This document shows positions 53,770 through 61,886 of a stretch of DNA of 64,000 nucleotides, in pieces. The DNA lies in the NCBI GenBank assembly GCA_041622675.1, contig JBFJYH010000006.1:1-64000 (forward strand), in the 5' to 3' direction. How positions within the stretch are numbered: the first letter of the stretch is position 1; each line of letters starts with the position of its first letter. This DNA is from Reddybacter sp041622675. Lineage in GTDB: Bacteria > Pseudomonadota > Gammaproteobacteria > Pseudomonadales > Porticoccaceae. Position numbers and translations under genes: made by a program. The notes beneath the pieces were generated by a model, which searched no databases, was not told the origin of the DNA, and saw only the letters and a program-made list of their open reading frames with translations.

Positions 53770-54379
53770 CGACGGGAGCCTTTTTTAAATCTTGGTCGAG
53801 AATTGCAATAATATTTTTGGCGATTTCGATCATAGTTTGGTTATTATTCATGGCGAGGTTGCGCATATTTTTATGGGCCTCAGGCTCAGTTAATTTCTGA
53901 TGTTTCATCAATAATTGTTTGGCTTTATCGAGCGTATTTTTATCATCCAGTGCTTGTTGGGTACTACTAAGCTGTTGGCGTAACGTTTGAAACATTTCGA
54001 ATTGAGCTAGAGCAACGTCGATAACAGGTTTAACCTTGTCAGGGTTAATATCCTCCATCAAATAAGCACTGACACCGACATTTATCGCCTGGCGGATAAA
54101 CGCGGGATCCTCCTCATTCGAGAACATCACCACCGGTGTCGGATTGTGCTGGTTAACCAATGACAGACTTTCGAGAATATCTCGATCAGGTGACCCAATG
54201 TCTATCATTACCACATGTGGCTTGAGCTCCTGAATCTGAAATAACAGGCCCGACGCACTGGTCAACATTGCAACAACATGAAAGCCGCAAGCATTGAGAG
54301 CCTGCTCGACCATAGCAGCACGCTGAGGGTGGTCGTCGACCAACATTACGCGAACTTCTTTATGACTAGAGTGCTCCAA
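53756..54379 (-). CDS. nasT: NasT ANTAR-domain antiterminator
   Basis: The 207-residue protein has a receiver-like domain (VMLVDDHPQRAAMVEQAL, VVMIDIGSPDRDILESL) and a C-terminal ANTAR RNA-binding domain (about 135-195: LDKAKQLLMKHQKLTEPEAHKNMRNLAMNNNQTMIEIAKNII). Released from NasS on nitrate, NasT binds two-hairpin leader RNAs and stops terminator formation. The targets here are probably the nrtA leader and perhaps the porin leader. Confidence 0.9.
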   Translation of the reverse strand: MEHSSHKEVRVMLVDDHPQRAAMVEQALNACGFHVVAMLTSASGLLFQIQELKPHVVMIDIGSPDRDILESLSLVNQHNPTPVVMFSNEEDPAFIRQAINVGVSAYLMEDINPDKVKPVIDVALAQFEMFQTLRQQLSSTQQALDDKNTLDKAKQLLMKHQKLTEPEAHKNMRNLAMNNNQTMIEIAKNIIAILDQDLKKAPVDEAE

Positions 54380-54486
54380 TACAACCTACCCTACAGCCTT
54401 TGAGCGTTTCTTTTTTACCGTGTACACATAAAGTCCTACAAAAATAATTTCACTTGCCTGACACGGGGAAAGCACATTCCTTGTGC

Positions 54487-54736
54487 ATTGTATGAGATAA
54501 AACTAGAAGGCTGCTGTCACCATCAACCAGGCTTTATCCGTATCGGTAGAAAAATCATCGGCTTCATAGGCCGCGTATTTAAATAATACGCTGTAATTTT
54601 TACTCAATTTAATTGTATGAGATAAAACTAAAAGGCTGCTGTCACCATCAACCAGGCTTTATCCGTATCGGTAGAAAAATCATCGGCTTCATAGGCCGCG
54701 TATTTAAATAATACGCTGTAATTTTTACTCAATTTA
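54487..54736. repeat. 125-bp direct tandem duplication over the porin 3' end
   Basis: 54487-54611 and 54612-54736 are identical except for one base (AACTAGAAGG against AACTAAAAGG). The inner copy contains the last 35 codons and stop of the porin gene. The outer copy is a non-coding remnant. The unit is not a multiple of three and begins ATTGTATGAG. Confidence 0.95.
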
Positions 54737-55848
54737 TACGCCGCGACAAAGTCGAATTCACTGCCGTAATCCATACCCCCTGTTTCAGCTTCAAAATCAT
54801 GATAAAAAGCAACGAGTTTTACCCCGGCTATTTTGGTCGCGACTTTAAGGTAGGAATCTTCGATGCCTCCTGCGGGGGTCACTAGAAATTTATCGGCGAA
54901 ACCCTGAAATTTATGCAGTGTTGCCAAGGGCGTTTTAAAGCCAATGCCGTTGTCACTTTCAAGTACTTCGTAGCCAAGGGCTACGGTAACAGGCTTCGTT
55001 TTAAAGGCAAATTCTGCAAAGTAATAGCCCGCGTCATAGTCCAGAGGGCTGTCTTGGTAATCACTTTGCTCAGCATACGATAGGTTGATCCCAAGGCTCA
55101 CGTCTTTGCTGATAGTCAATCCGCCTTTGTATTCCAGCCCATAAGTACTGCTCGATAGAGCCGGCGCTTCTTGTAGGTCGAGTAAATAACTGAAACCAGC
55201 GAGCGTGTGGCCATCAGCAATCTTATAGGTGGCAATCAGTGCGTGGCTATCCCCTTCAAATTCGGCATCCCCTCCTTCAGGACCAAAAATACGGTTAACA
55301 CCCCAGATATAACTGTAGTCAACTGCCAAATCCTTCAGGGGTGATGCTGTAAACCTTACGGCATCAAAGGTTTGTTCATTTTGACGCCAGCCGACACCCC
55401 CCAAAAAGCGCTGCCCACTGTGGTTGATACGCTGGCGGCCCAAGGTTGCCTTGGTGTTATCATCAAAGGCATAACGAATAAAAGCCTGATTCACTTCGGT
55501 GTAATCCGGGTCTGCAACCACCGGATAGTTCGTATTGCCATTTTCAGTATTGTTAAAATTATCGCTGCCGATATAGCTAACATTATCCACCTCAACTAGG
55601 CCCATAAAACCCTCGGTCACTCCCGATTTAAGGGTAATTCGAGACCTCAGAGTCGACGCGTCAGCATCCTCTGGCTTACCGTCCTGGTCGACGTACTCAT
55701 AGCGGTAACGCAAATTTAATGCCACATCACCTCCATCAATGGCTTGACTAATACTATCAGCAAGAAGCTGAGCACTCGCTGGTGCTGACAGGCCCAGAGC
55801 AACAGCACCAAGTGCAGCTGTGGTGATTTTAAATGTACGGCTCAACAT
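54628..55848 (-). CDS. Outer-membrane beta-barrel porin (alginate-export-like)
   Basis: The 406-residue protein has a signal peptide (MLSRTFKITTAALGAVALGLSAPASA), alternating aromatic/polar strands throughout (GDVALNLRYRYEYVDQ, TKATLGRQRINHSGQRFLGGVGWRQNEQTFDAVRF) and a C-terminal Phe suited to BAM recognition. The pattern resembles alginate_exp-type porins. ATG at 55848 with GAGGAGA upstream is clearly the start. Its leader carries an intrinsic terminator like that of nrtA, and the gene adjoins nasT, so nitrate passage is a possible role. Its 3' end is duplicated downstream. Confidence 0.83.
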   Translation of the reverse strand: MLSRTFKITTAALGAVALGLSAPASAQLLADSISQAIDGGDVALNLRYRYEYVDQDGKPEDADASTLRSRITLKSGVTEGFMGLVEVDNVSYIGSDNFNNTENGNTNYPVVADPDYTEVNQAFIRYAFDDNTKATLGRQRINHSGQRFLGGVGWRQNEQTFDAVRFTASPLKDLAVDYSYIWGVNRIFGPEGGDAEFEGDSHALIATYKIADGHTLAGFSYLLDLQEAPALSSSTYGLEYKGGLTISKDVSLGINLSYAEQSDYQDSPLDYDAGYYFAEFAFKTKPVTVALGYEVLESDNGIGFKTPLATLHKFQGFADKFLVTPAGGIEDSYLKVATKIAGVKLVAFYHDFEAETGGMDYGSEFDFVAAYKLSKNYSVLFKYAAYEADDFSTDTDKAWLMVTAAF

Positions 55849-55926
55849 TCGGACTCTCCTCAGAGTAATAACAGCAGGCATGGATAAGCTGCCAGATACT
55901 GTTAACTGAATTAGTAAAAACAAAAA

Positions 55927-55961
55927 AGCTCACAGGCCTCCACAAAGGTGACCTATGAGCT
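55927..55961 (-). terminator. Attenuator in the porin leader
   Basis: On the minus strand AGCTCATAGG pairs with CCTGTGAGCT (one G-U). An inner imperfect stem extends it, and TTTTTTGTTTTT follows. It lies 79 bp upstream of the porin start, inside the leader. Confidence 0.88.
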
Positions 55962-56018
55962 CCATTGCCCAGATAGCGGGGGGCATTACACCTTGATAAA
56001 CCCGCTGACCAACTCTAA

Positions 56019-56034
56019 TACAATTCTTATGCCA
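56019..56034 (-). promoter_or_regulatory. Candidate sigma54-type promoter of the porin gene
   Basis: TGGCAT-AAGAA-TTGTA, followed by TTA, is the same -24/-12-like element as upstream of nrtA (52366-52381), 49 bp before the mini-hairpin of the leader. Confidence 0.45.
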
Positions 56035-56162
56035 TGTTTTTAAGTGCCTGTTTCCACAATAAAAACTCGTTCAACTTACGTATTTTTACATGTGATTATT
56101 CCCCTGAAGTAAGCGAATATGCCTTATGACTACGCATTACGCTCCAATCTAGGGCTTACACT

Positions 56163-56180
56163 GCTTGTCAATTGACAGGC
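56163..56180. promoter_or_regulatory. 18-bp palindrome, candidate operator
   Basis: GCTTGTCAA-TTGACAGGC is symmetric at eight of nine positions, with a perfect TGTCAATTGACA core. It is placed to control the divergent SDR or porin transcripts. The regulator is unknown. Confidence 0.5.
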
Positions 56181-56392
56181 AAGACTAATATAGCCACTTA
56201 TACAATCCTCCTTCGTTCACTTTCAACCCGTTCTTCTTACTAGGACTCCTCCACTACACCCCTATAACAGCAAAGACAAGCCTCGCCTTTTTGATCGAAA
56301 GACACTATATTTGCCCGTGTTTTAAAAAATAAAACGACAGAGCTCGCCAATACGCTCTGTAACTCTAAATTAACTAATACAAGGGAAACCTA

Positions 56393-57154
56393 ATGGGAAG
56401 TCTAGACGGAAAAGTAGCACTGATTACCGGCGCAGCGCGTGGCCAGGGCGCCGCAGAAGCTCGACTGTTTGTTGAACGTGGCGCCAAGGTGATGATGACC
56501 GACGTACTCGATGATGAAGGCGCTCAAGTCGCCGCGCAAATCGGTGATAACGCAGCCTATATGCACCTCGATGTGACCAGCGAACAAGGTTGGAAAGACG
56601 TCGTTGCTGCCACTGTCGCTAAATTTGGCAAGCTCAACGTGCTTATTAATAACGCCGGCATTATAACACCCGCCCAGGAAGTTCACGAAACCTCATTAGA
56701 AGACTACCGCAAAGTTATCGACATCAATCAAATTGGTGTTTTCCTCGGTATGCGCGAAGTTGTCGAGCCAATGAAAAAAGCCAGCGGCGGTTCCATCATC
56801 AACATTTCTTCAATTGACGGATTGACTGGCATGTACGGTGCCAGCGCATATTGCGCCAGTAAATTTGCCGTACGGGGTATGACCAAAGTTGCAGCATTAG
56901 AACTGGGTAAATATGGCATCCGAGTCAACTCTCTCCACCCAGGTGGTGTGAAAACCAAAATACTGGATGATATAAACCTGAGTGAAGAAGAAGCAGAAGA
57001 GGCCTTTAAAGCCAGTCCTTTGGGCCGTATTGGAAAATCCGAAGAAATGGCCACTCTAGCGGCTTATCTCGCCTCAGATGATGCCTCCTACTCTACCGGA
57101 TCAGAGTTTGTTGCCGATGGCGGTCTAACCGCAGGTTTCTCTCTAGAAGGTTAA
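56393..57154 (+). CDS. Short-chain dehydrogenase/reductase (tandem copy 1)
   Basis: The 253-residue classical SDR has TGAARGQG (cofactor loop), Asp37 (TDVLDDEG, favouring NAD), NNAG at 86-89, and the triad Ser140, Tyr153 and Lys157 (YCASK). It resembles cyclic-alcohol dehydrogenases such as cyclopentanol and cyclohexanol dehydrogenase. It is strongly similar to the next gene, so the two arose by duplication. AAGGG lies about eight bases before the ATG. A hairpin separates the two genes. Confidence 0.92.
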   Translation: MGSLDGKVALITGAARGQGAAEARLFVERGAKVMMTDVLDDEGAQVAAQIGDNAAYMHLDVTSEQGWKDVVAATVAKFGKLNVLINNAGIITPAQEVHETSLEDYRKVIDINQIGVFLGMREVVEPMKKASGGSIINISSIDGLTGMYGASAYCASKFAVRGMTKVAALELGKYGIRVNSLHPGGVKTKILDDINLSEEEAEEAFKASPLGRIGKSEEMATLAAYLASDDASYSTGSEFVADGGLTAGFSLEG

Positions 57155-57177
57155 GCTTCCCTGAAGCCAAACCCACA

Positions 57178-57205
57178 AAAGGCTTGTTAATGGACAAGCC
57201 TTTTT
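57178..57205 (+). terminator. Terminator between the tandem SDR genes
   Basis: GGCTTGT-TAATGG-ACAAGCC is followed by TTTTTGT. The 3' end of the U-run is just before the ribosome site of the second SDR, so the second gene may rely on partial read-through or its own promoter. Confidence 0.75.
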
Positions 57206-57239
57206 GTCATTTAAAAACGCAATAAGTAAGGGTAAAACA

Positions 57240-57998
57240 ATGAGTAATTTACAAGGTAAAGTCGCACTCATCACTGGCGCTGCACGGGGACAGGGGGCGG
57301 CGGAAGCTCGTCTCTTCGCTGAGCGCGGCGCCAAGGTCGTCATCACCGATGTTCTCGATCAAGAGGGCAAGCAAGTCGCCGCCGATATTGGCGACGCGGC
57401 TCTCTACATTCATCTGGATGTTACCGATGAAAACTCCTGGGCAGCGGCAGTCAAAGAAACCGTTGCACATTTTGGCAAACTCAACGTGCTGGTCAACAAT
57501 GCTGGTATTGTTCAGGTCAAGGCTCTGGTGGACACGAGTGTTGCCGACTATATGAAAGTCATTGAAATCAACCAACTGGGTGTTTTTCTCGGCATGCGTT
57601 CCGTTGCTGGCGCAATGAAAGAAGCAGGCAGCGGCTCGATCATTAACATTTCTTCCATCGACGGACTTATCGGCATGTCCGGCGGTTCAGCCTACTGTGC
57701 CAGTAAATTTGCTGTGCGCGGGATGACCAAAGTCGCCGCCATGGAACTGGGGCCCGACAACATTCGCGTCAACTCCATTCACCCCGGAGGCATTCACACG
57801 CCGATGATTACCCAAGCGGGCATGGACGAGTCAGTGATGACAGATATTTTCAGTAAAGTGCCACTAGGACGTGTTGGTCAGCCTGAAGAAATGGCGACTC
57901 TGGCCGCTTATTTGGCCTCTGATGACAGCTCTTACTCCACCGGTTCAGAGTTCATCGCCGATGGTGGTTTGACGTCGGGCTTTTCCCTAGAACACTAA
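57240..57998 (+). CDS. Short-chain dehydrogenase/reductase (tandem copy 2)
   Basis: The 252-residue SDR is a close paralogue of the preceding one: GKVALITGAARGQGAAEARLF is shared, as are Asp37, NNAG, Ser139, Tyr152, Lys156 and the C-terminal YSTGSEFIADGGLTSGFSLE. ATG at 57240 has AAGG eight bases upstream. The longer frame from 57204 runs into the terminator and is rejected. The duplication may have produced different stereo- or substrate preference. Confidence 0.92.
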   Translation: MSNLQGKVALITGAARGQGAAEARLFAERGAKVVITDVLDQEGKQVAADIGDAALYIHLDVTDENSWAAAVKETVAHFGKLNVLVNNAGIVQVKALVDTSVADYMKVIEINQLGVFLGMRSVAGAMKEAGSGSIINISSIDGLIGMSGGSAYCASKFAVRGMTKVAAMELGPDNIRVNSIHPGGIHTPMITQAGMDESVMTDIFSKVPLGRVGQPEEMATLAAYLASDDSSYSTGSEFIADGGLTSGFSLEH

Positions 57999-58044
57999 CA
58001 ACCGTCGTCAATGCCGAGAGGCACAGGGATTACATCAGCCCAAT

Positions 58045-58082
58045 AAAAAAGCGCCTCCTATAAATAGGTAGGCGCTTTTTTA
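58045..58082. terminator. Bidirectional terminator between SDR and LLM genes
   Basis: AAAAAAGCGCCT and AGGCGCTTTTTT, with an inner CCTA/TAGG stem, serve both convergent transcripts. Confidence 0.9.
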
Positions 58083-58102
58083 TTTCAATCTGCCGCTAAA
58101 AA

Positions 58103-59428
58103 TCAGGGCAAATTCAGCTTGGCCAAGGCCTCGCGATCAACCACAGGCGCACGCTTCGTACCCGGCGCTAACTTGACACTTCCCGGCGTTCGGTCAAACG
58201 GCCCAAATAAACCAATTTCATCGGCATGTCTACGCACCTCAGGTAATACTTCCTTACCCAACAGCTCAACGCTGCGCAAACGATCCTTATCACTGACATT
58301 GCCCTGTACGGCAAAACAGGTAAACACACCGGGGCGAATAACAGAGAGGATGTCCTTGATTTTCTGAGCGCAAGTCTCAGGGCTACCAACAACAATTTGC
58401 ATGTTATCCTGGGTTTTCTCATAACCGGCAATCAGCTTGGCCTTCAGGGCATCATAAGCCGATGCGTCCCAACTGTCATCGGAACTGGCCATCAATTTTT
58501 CTTTACTGACGCCCAACCAGCTACCACCCGGCTGTTGCCCCAACATGCGAATTGCACTCTTTGAGTTATAGCCAGGAGGCAGAGTGTGCTCAGGGCGTGA
58601 GAAGGCATTTTGGCCACCACCGAAAACAAATCCTTTGCCAATTTCCTGCGCTTTTTCATCCGTATCGGCACAGAAGATAGGCAGTAAGTAACCAAAGTTC
58701 TCAGGACCAGCCTGATAACCCAGCTCAGCGGATTTATCCGCGTACATATCCCATAAATCACAGGTTGGGCCAAGCGCCGTACCTAAGCCGAGATAAGGAT
58801 ATTGTTTCTCAGCACACCACATGACCGTTTCAGCACTCAAGACTCCAGGAATCCACTGCTGGGGCATCTCCTGATAGGGTTTGACCCACGGGTTCACATG
58901 ACGATAGTGAAAGTGCTTACCCTCGTAACGCCAGGGACCCTCTTTGGTCCAACAGTCCATGATGAAAGAGTGAGCCTCGTTAAACATTTCACGATTATAG
59001 GCAGGATTGGCATTATTAAAGAACTGCTCGCTACCTGCACCACGGACCCAGCCAGAAACCAGACGACCTCGGGAAATGGTATCAATGGTCGCCAGCTCTT
59101 CTGCAATGCGCAAAGGGTGTTTAACGCCCGGTAGCATATTGCCAATAATCACAATTTTGGCCTTAGAGGTGATACGGGCCAAAATAGCTGCTTCAATATT
59201 GACCACGCTACCCGAACAGAAAGGATTACCGTGGTGCTCGTTAATGGCAACCGCATCAAAACCCACTTCCTCACAGAAGCAGGCTTCGTCAAGGTAAAAA
59301 TTGTAATCGTGGGCTGACTTTTCGCGGTCAATGTGCCTATTTGAAACCCCAAAAAAGGCTCGGTTTTTAAGAACAGGGGCTTCGTCGATATAACGCACGG
59401 GGCGCTCAGTAAAATGTGCAATTTGCAT
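58103..59428 (-). CDS. LLM-class flavin monooxygenase
   Basis: The 441-residue luciferase-like protein has FDAVAINEHHGNPF, KIVIIGNMLPGVKHPLRIAEELATIDTISRGRLVSGWVRG and the FMN-phosphate region VRGAGSEQFF, plus a C-terminal extension (RTPGSVKLAPGTKRAPVV). Length and motifs resemble two-component FMNH2-dependent monooxygenases such as type II Baeyer-Villiger enzymes and LimB-like proteins. No flavin reductase is adjacent. It is 25 bp downstream of the alpha/beta hydrolase gene, in one operon. Confidence 0.88.
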   Translation of the reverse strand: MQIAHFTERPVRYIDEAPVLKNRAFFGVSNRHIDREKSAHDYNFYLDEACFCEEVGFDAVAINEHHGNPFCSGSVVNIEAAILARITSKAKIVIIGNMLPGVKHPLRIAEELATIDTISRGRLVSGWVRGAGSEQFFNNANPAYNREMFNEAHSFIMDCWTKEGPWRYEGKHFHYRHVNPWVKPYQEMPQQWIPGVLSAETVMWCAEKQYPYLGLGTALGPTCDLWDMYADKSAELGYQAGPENFGYLLPIFCADTDEKAQEIGKGFVFGGGQNAFSRPEHTLPPGYNSKSAIRMLGQQPGGSWLGVSKEKLMASSDDSWDASAYDALKAKLIAGYEKTQDNMQIVVGSPETCAQKIKDILSVIRPGVFTCFAVQGNVSDKDRLRSVELLGKEVLPEVRRHADEIGLFGPFDRTPGSVKLAPGTKRAPVVDREALAKLNLP

Positions 59429-59453
59429 GACTATTTAGTCTCCAATTCTTTTA

Positions 59454-60242
59454 TTACGCAAGGAAGTGTTTAACAGCGGCAACAAACTCTGCGCTATCTT
59501 CAATTTCTGGGCGGTGGCCAGCACCCTTGATGGTTACGATATCGGCCTGGGGCAGGGCATCGTGATATTTCCTGATACAGTCCTGAGGCACCACAGCGTC
59601 TTCACTACCACGAATCAGCAGGGTTGGCAGTTTGGCATTTTTTGCACTGCGCAACAGATCTGGTAGGCTAGGATTGAACATATAAGGTTCCCAGCCAATA
59701 CGTGCACTTTCAGCTCGGGCATCTTCAAACAACTCGAACTGCTCAGGCGTCATATCACCGCCGTAGATTTTGCTGAACTCTTCCGCTTCATGATTAAACA
59801 CTGTCTGACGTAAACAGGTTTTAATGGTGCAAGCAAAAATATCAAAAATCTCGCCCTCATCCGGCTTAATACCCATAGGTCCAACCAAGGTGATGGAACC
59901 GAGCAGTTCAGGGTTTGCAGCGGCCATTTCAGCAGCGGTATAAGCACCGGCAGAAAAGCCTAATACATCCGGTTTTTCCAAACCCAGTTCACGAATCACA
60001 TTCAAGTAATAGTTGGCCAGATCACGGTGACGCCACATCCAGTCTTGACGCGGCGACTTACCAAACCCCGGCTGCAAAGGGATAATCAACTCCCTGTCTT
60101 GCGCGAGTTCTTCATTCCAGTTCATCCAACCCGTGTAACCGAGCTCGTCATGTAGTACCAGCAGTGGTTTGCCGGTACCCCCTCGAATCAGAACGAGGTC
60201 TGAGCCGGCTAGGTTTTGCGTTTCTTCTTTCCAAGTAGCCAA
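59454..60242 (-). CDS. Alpha/beta hydrolase
   Basis: The 262-residue protein has the nucleophile elbow GFSAG (Ser97), the acid in RGSEDAVVP (Asp near 214) and the His in GAGHRPE (near 243). HDELGYTGW replaces the usual HGxP oxyanion motif. It belongs with ester, lactone or C-C bond hydrolases of ring-degradation pathways. It is the first gene of a two-gene minus-strand operon with the LLM monooxygenase, and converges with the two SDR genes, so lactone or ester hydrolysis after oxygenation is a sensible guess. Confidence 0.88.
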   Translation of the reverse strand: MATWKEETQNLAGSDLVLIRGGTGKPLLVLHDELGYTGWMNWNEELAQDRELIIPLQPGFGKSPRQDWMWRHRDLANYYLNVIRELGLEKPDVLGFSAGAYTAAEMAAANPELLGSITLVGPMGIKPDEGEIFDIFACTIKTCLRQTVFNHEAEEFSKIYGGDMTPEQFELFEDARAESARIGWEPYMFNPSLPDLLRSAKNAKLPTLLIRGSEDAVVPQDCIRKYHDALPQADIVTIKGAGHRPEIEDSAEFVAAVKHFLA

Positions 60243-60779
60243 TGGTTTCTCCTTAAAATAACAGTTGGTTAATAAAAGTGCTTATTTGATTCAACCCCTG
60301 ACATAGCGATCAGTAAGGCCAATACTTGTCGTCAAAACACCTCGCAAACACCAGTTACTTCGGCCTCGAGCGAGATAATTATTAAAATGATAAAGAAGCT
60401 AAACTAGCTCTAAATTCAAACATGAGAAAAAAGCCTTAGCAACCAAAAATTTAACGGGGGGAATGTTCTAGGTCAACCACATCGGCATGGTTGAACCTTG
60501 ACTTTAATCCAACAAAAAAAACCAACACTTGTTAAAGCGTCTTATACTCGCGGGTACGCTATGGTACCATCCTCTTCAGGCGAGCTCGTTCAAAGAGGGC
60601 AAAGTAAAGCAATTCACCGCTAGTGCCATAGAACGAGAAGAAAAAAGACACCTCAGAATATCGCGACGACACGATCACACAGTTACGTGTCTTTAAAAAA
60701 CAAAAAATTACTTTGACAATACTTTACCGAACCAGTGTCGTTCGGAATATAGCGTCTCTAATTCATAATAAGGATTGAT
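60243..60779. promoter_or_regulatory. Divergent region upstream of hydrolase and RND operons
   Basis: No gene is visible. Near the RND side a TTGACA (60713-60718) is followed by the inverted repeat CCGAAC-CAGTGTC-GTTCGG (60727-60745), a likely operator for a local repressor. I cannot pair the TTGACA with a good -10 box. Confidence 0.5.
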
Positions 60780-61886
60780 ATGACCCCGAATTTTCGTCTT
60801 TGGCTACCCGTTCTCGCCATCACCGTGTTTTTGGCTGCGTGTGGTGACAGCCAGGAGATTCAACCTACGCCAGCAGAAAAGACCAAACCCGCCCCGCGGG
60901 CAACATTGATCAGTACCGTCAAAACTAAAACACAAACCGTTGAGGTGGTCGAACACTCCGTTGGCTCATTAGAGAGTATCATCAGGCCCGAAGTCGCGGC
61001 GGAAGTTGAGGGCCGTTATCTCGGCGCCTTCGTACTCACCGGCCAGCGCGTCAAGCCTGGGCAACTGCTCGCCGAACTCGACACCGAAGATTACACCATC
61101 GCCGCCCAAGCCGCGAATGCCGAGGTAGCCCAACTTGAGGCACTGACAAGCAATCAGCGTCGCACGGTAAAACGTTTTACTAAACTCATTAATGACAAGC
61201 TGATCTCCATCGACCGTTACGAAGAAGCACGAGCGCAGTTAGACTCCCTTGAGGAGCAACTAAAAGCCGCACAGGCGCGAAGCAACCAAAAACAGCGTGG
61301 CTTGACAAAAACTCGTGTGTTATCCGCCTATGACGGCATCGTCGATGAAGAATTATCAAGCCCTGGTGACTTTTTAGAAGTCGGCGACCCCCTGTTTCGC
61401 ATCATTAAAGTTGACAAACTCAGGGCACGCTTACCGCTACCAGAAACCCTAGCCAGTCAACTATCACTGGGGCTCAAACTCAGATTGGTATCGCCCATGG
61501 CCCCCGATATCAGGGTAGAAAGTACAATACAAGAAATCAGACCCACCGTCGGCTCTCGCAATCGAGCCATTGACATCCTCACTATTATCGATAACCCAGG
61601 CCCCTGGCAACCCGGCGCCAGTGTGACCGGTGAGATCATTCTCACCACCCGTGACAATGCCATACTCGTGCCCAAGGCATCCTTGGTACTGCGCCCTGCG
61701 GGTAAAGTGGTGTATGTCATCCAAGACGGCATTGCCCATCAACGGGTAGTAGAGGTCGGCGAATACATCGGCGCCAATATCGAAATCACTACTGGACTAC
61801 AGGGCGGCGAAACCATCGCGGTCAACGGCGCGGGCTTTCTTACCGACGGTTCACCGGTCACGATTAGCGGAGAAAATAAGCCGTGA
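60780..61886 (+). CDS. RND efflux periplasmic adaptor (MFP)
   Basis: The 368-residue lipoprotein (LAACG, Cys21) has the membrane-fusion pattern: biotinyl-lipoyl half (GRYLGAFVLTGQRVKPGQLLAELDTEDY), an alpha-helical hairpin (about 100-180), second lipoyl half (TRVLSAYDGIVDEELSSPGDFLEVGDPLFRI), and beta-barrel/proximal domains (ILVPKASLVLRPAGKVVYVI). It bridges an inner-membrane RND pump to an outer-membrane channel, which is not in the window. AAGGATTG precedes the ATG. The stop overlaps the pump start (GTGA). Confidence 0.92.
   Translation: MTPNFRLWLPVLAITVFLAACGDSQEIQPTPAEKTKPAPRATLISTVKTKTQTVEVVEHSVGSLESIIRPEVAAEVEGRYLGAFVLTGQRVKPGQLLAELDTEDYTIAAQAANAEVAQLEALTSNQRRTVKRFTKLINDKLISIDRYEEARAQLDSLEEQLKAAQARSNQKQRGLTKTRVLSAYDGIVDEELSSPGDFLEVGDPLFRIIKVDKLRARLPLPETLASQLSLGLKLRLVSPMAPDIRVESTIQEIRPTVGSRNRAIDILTIIDNPGPWQPGASVTGEIILTTRDNAILVPKASLVLRPAGKVVYVIQDGIAHQRVVEVGEYIGANIEITTGLQGGETIAVNGAGFLTDGSPVTISGENKP

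Larger units (their letters stand above)
55849..56392. promoter_or_regulatory. Divergent region between porin and SDR genes
   Basis: The porin-proximal half holds, in minus-strand order, TGGCAT-AAGAA-TTGTA (56019-56034), a GGGC-AATGGA-GCTC hairpin (55957-55970) and a terminator (55927-55961). The other half contains an 18-bp near-perfect palindrome (56163-56180) 213 bp before the SDR start. No gene is visible. Confidence 0.65.
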
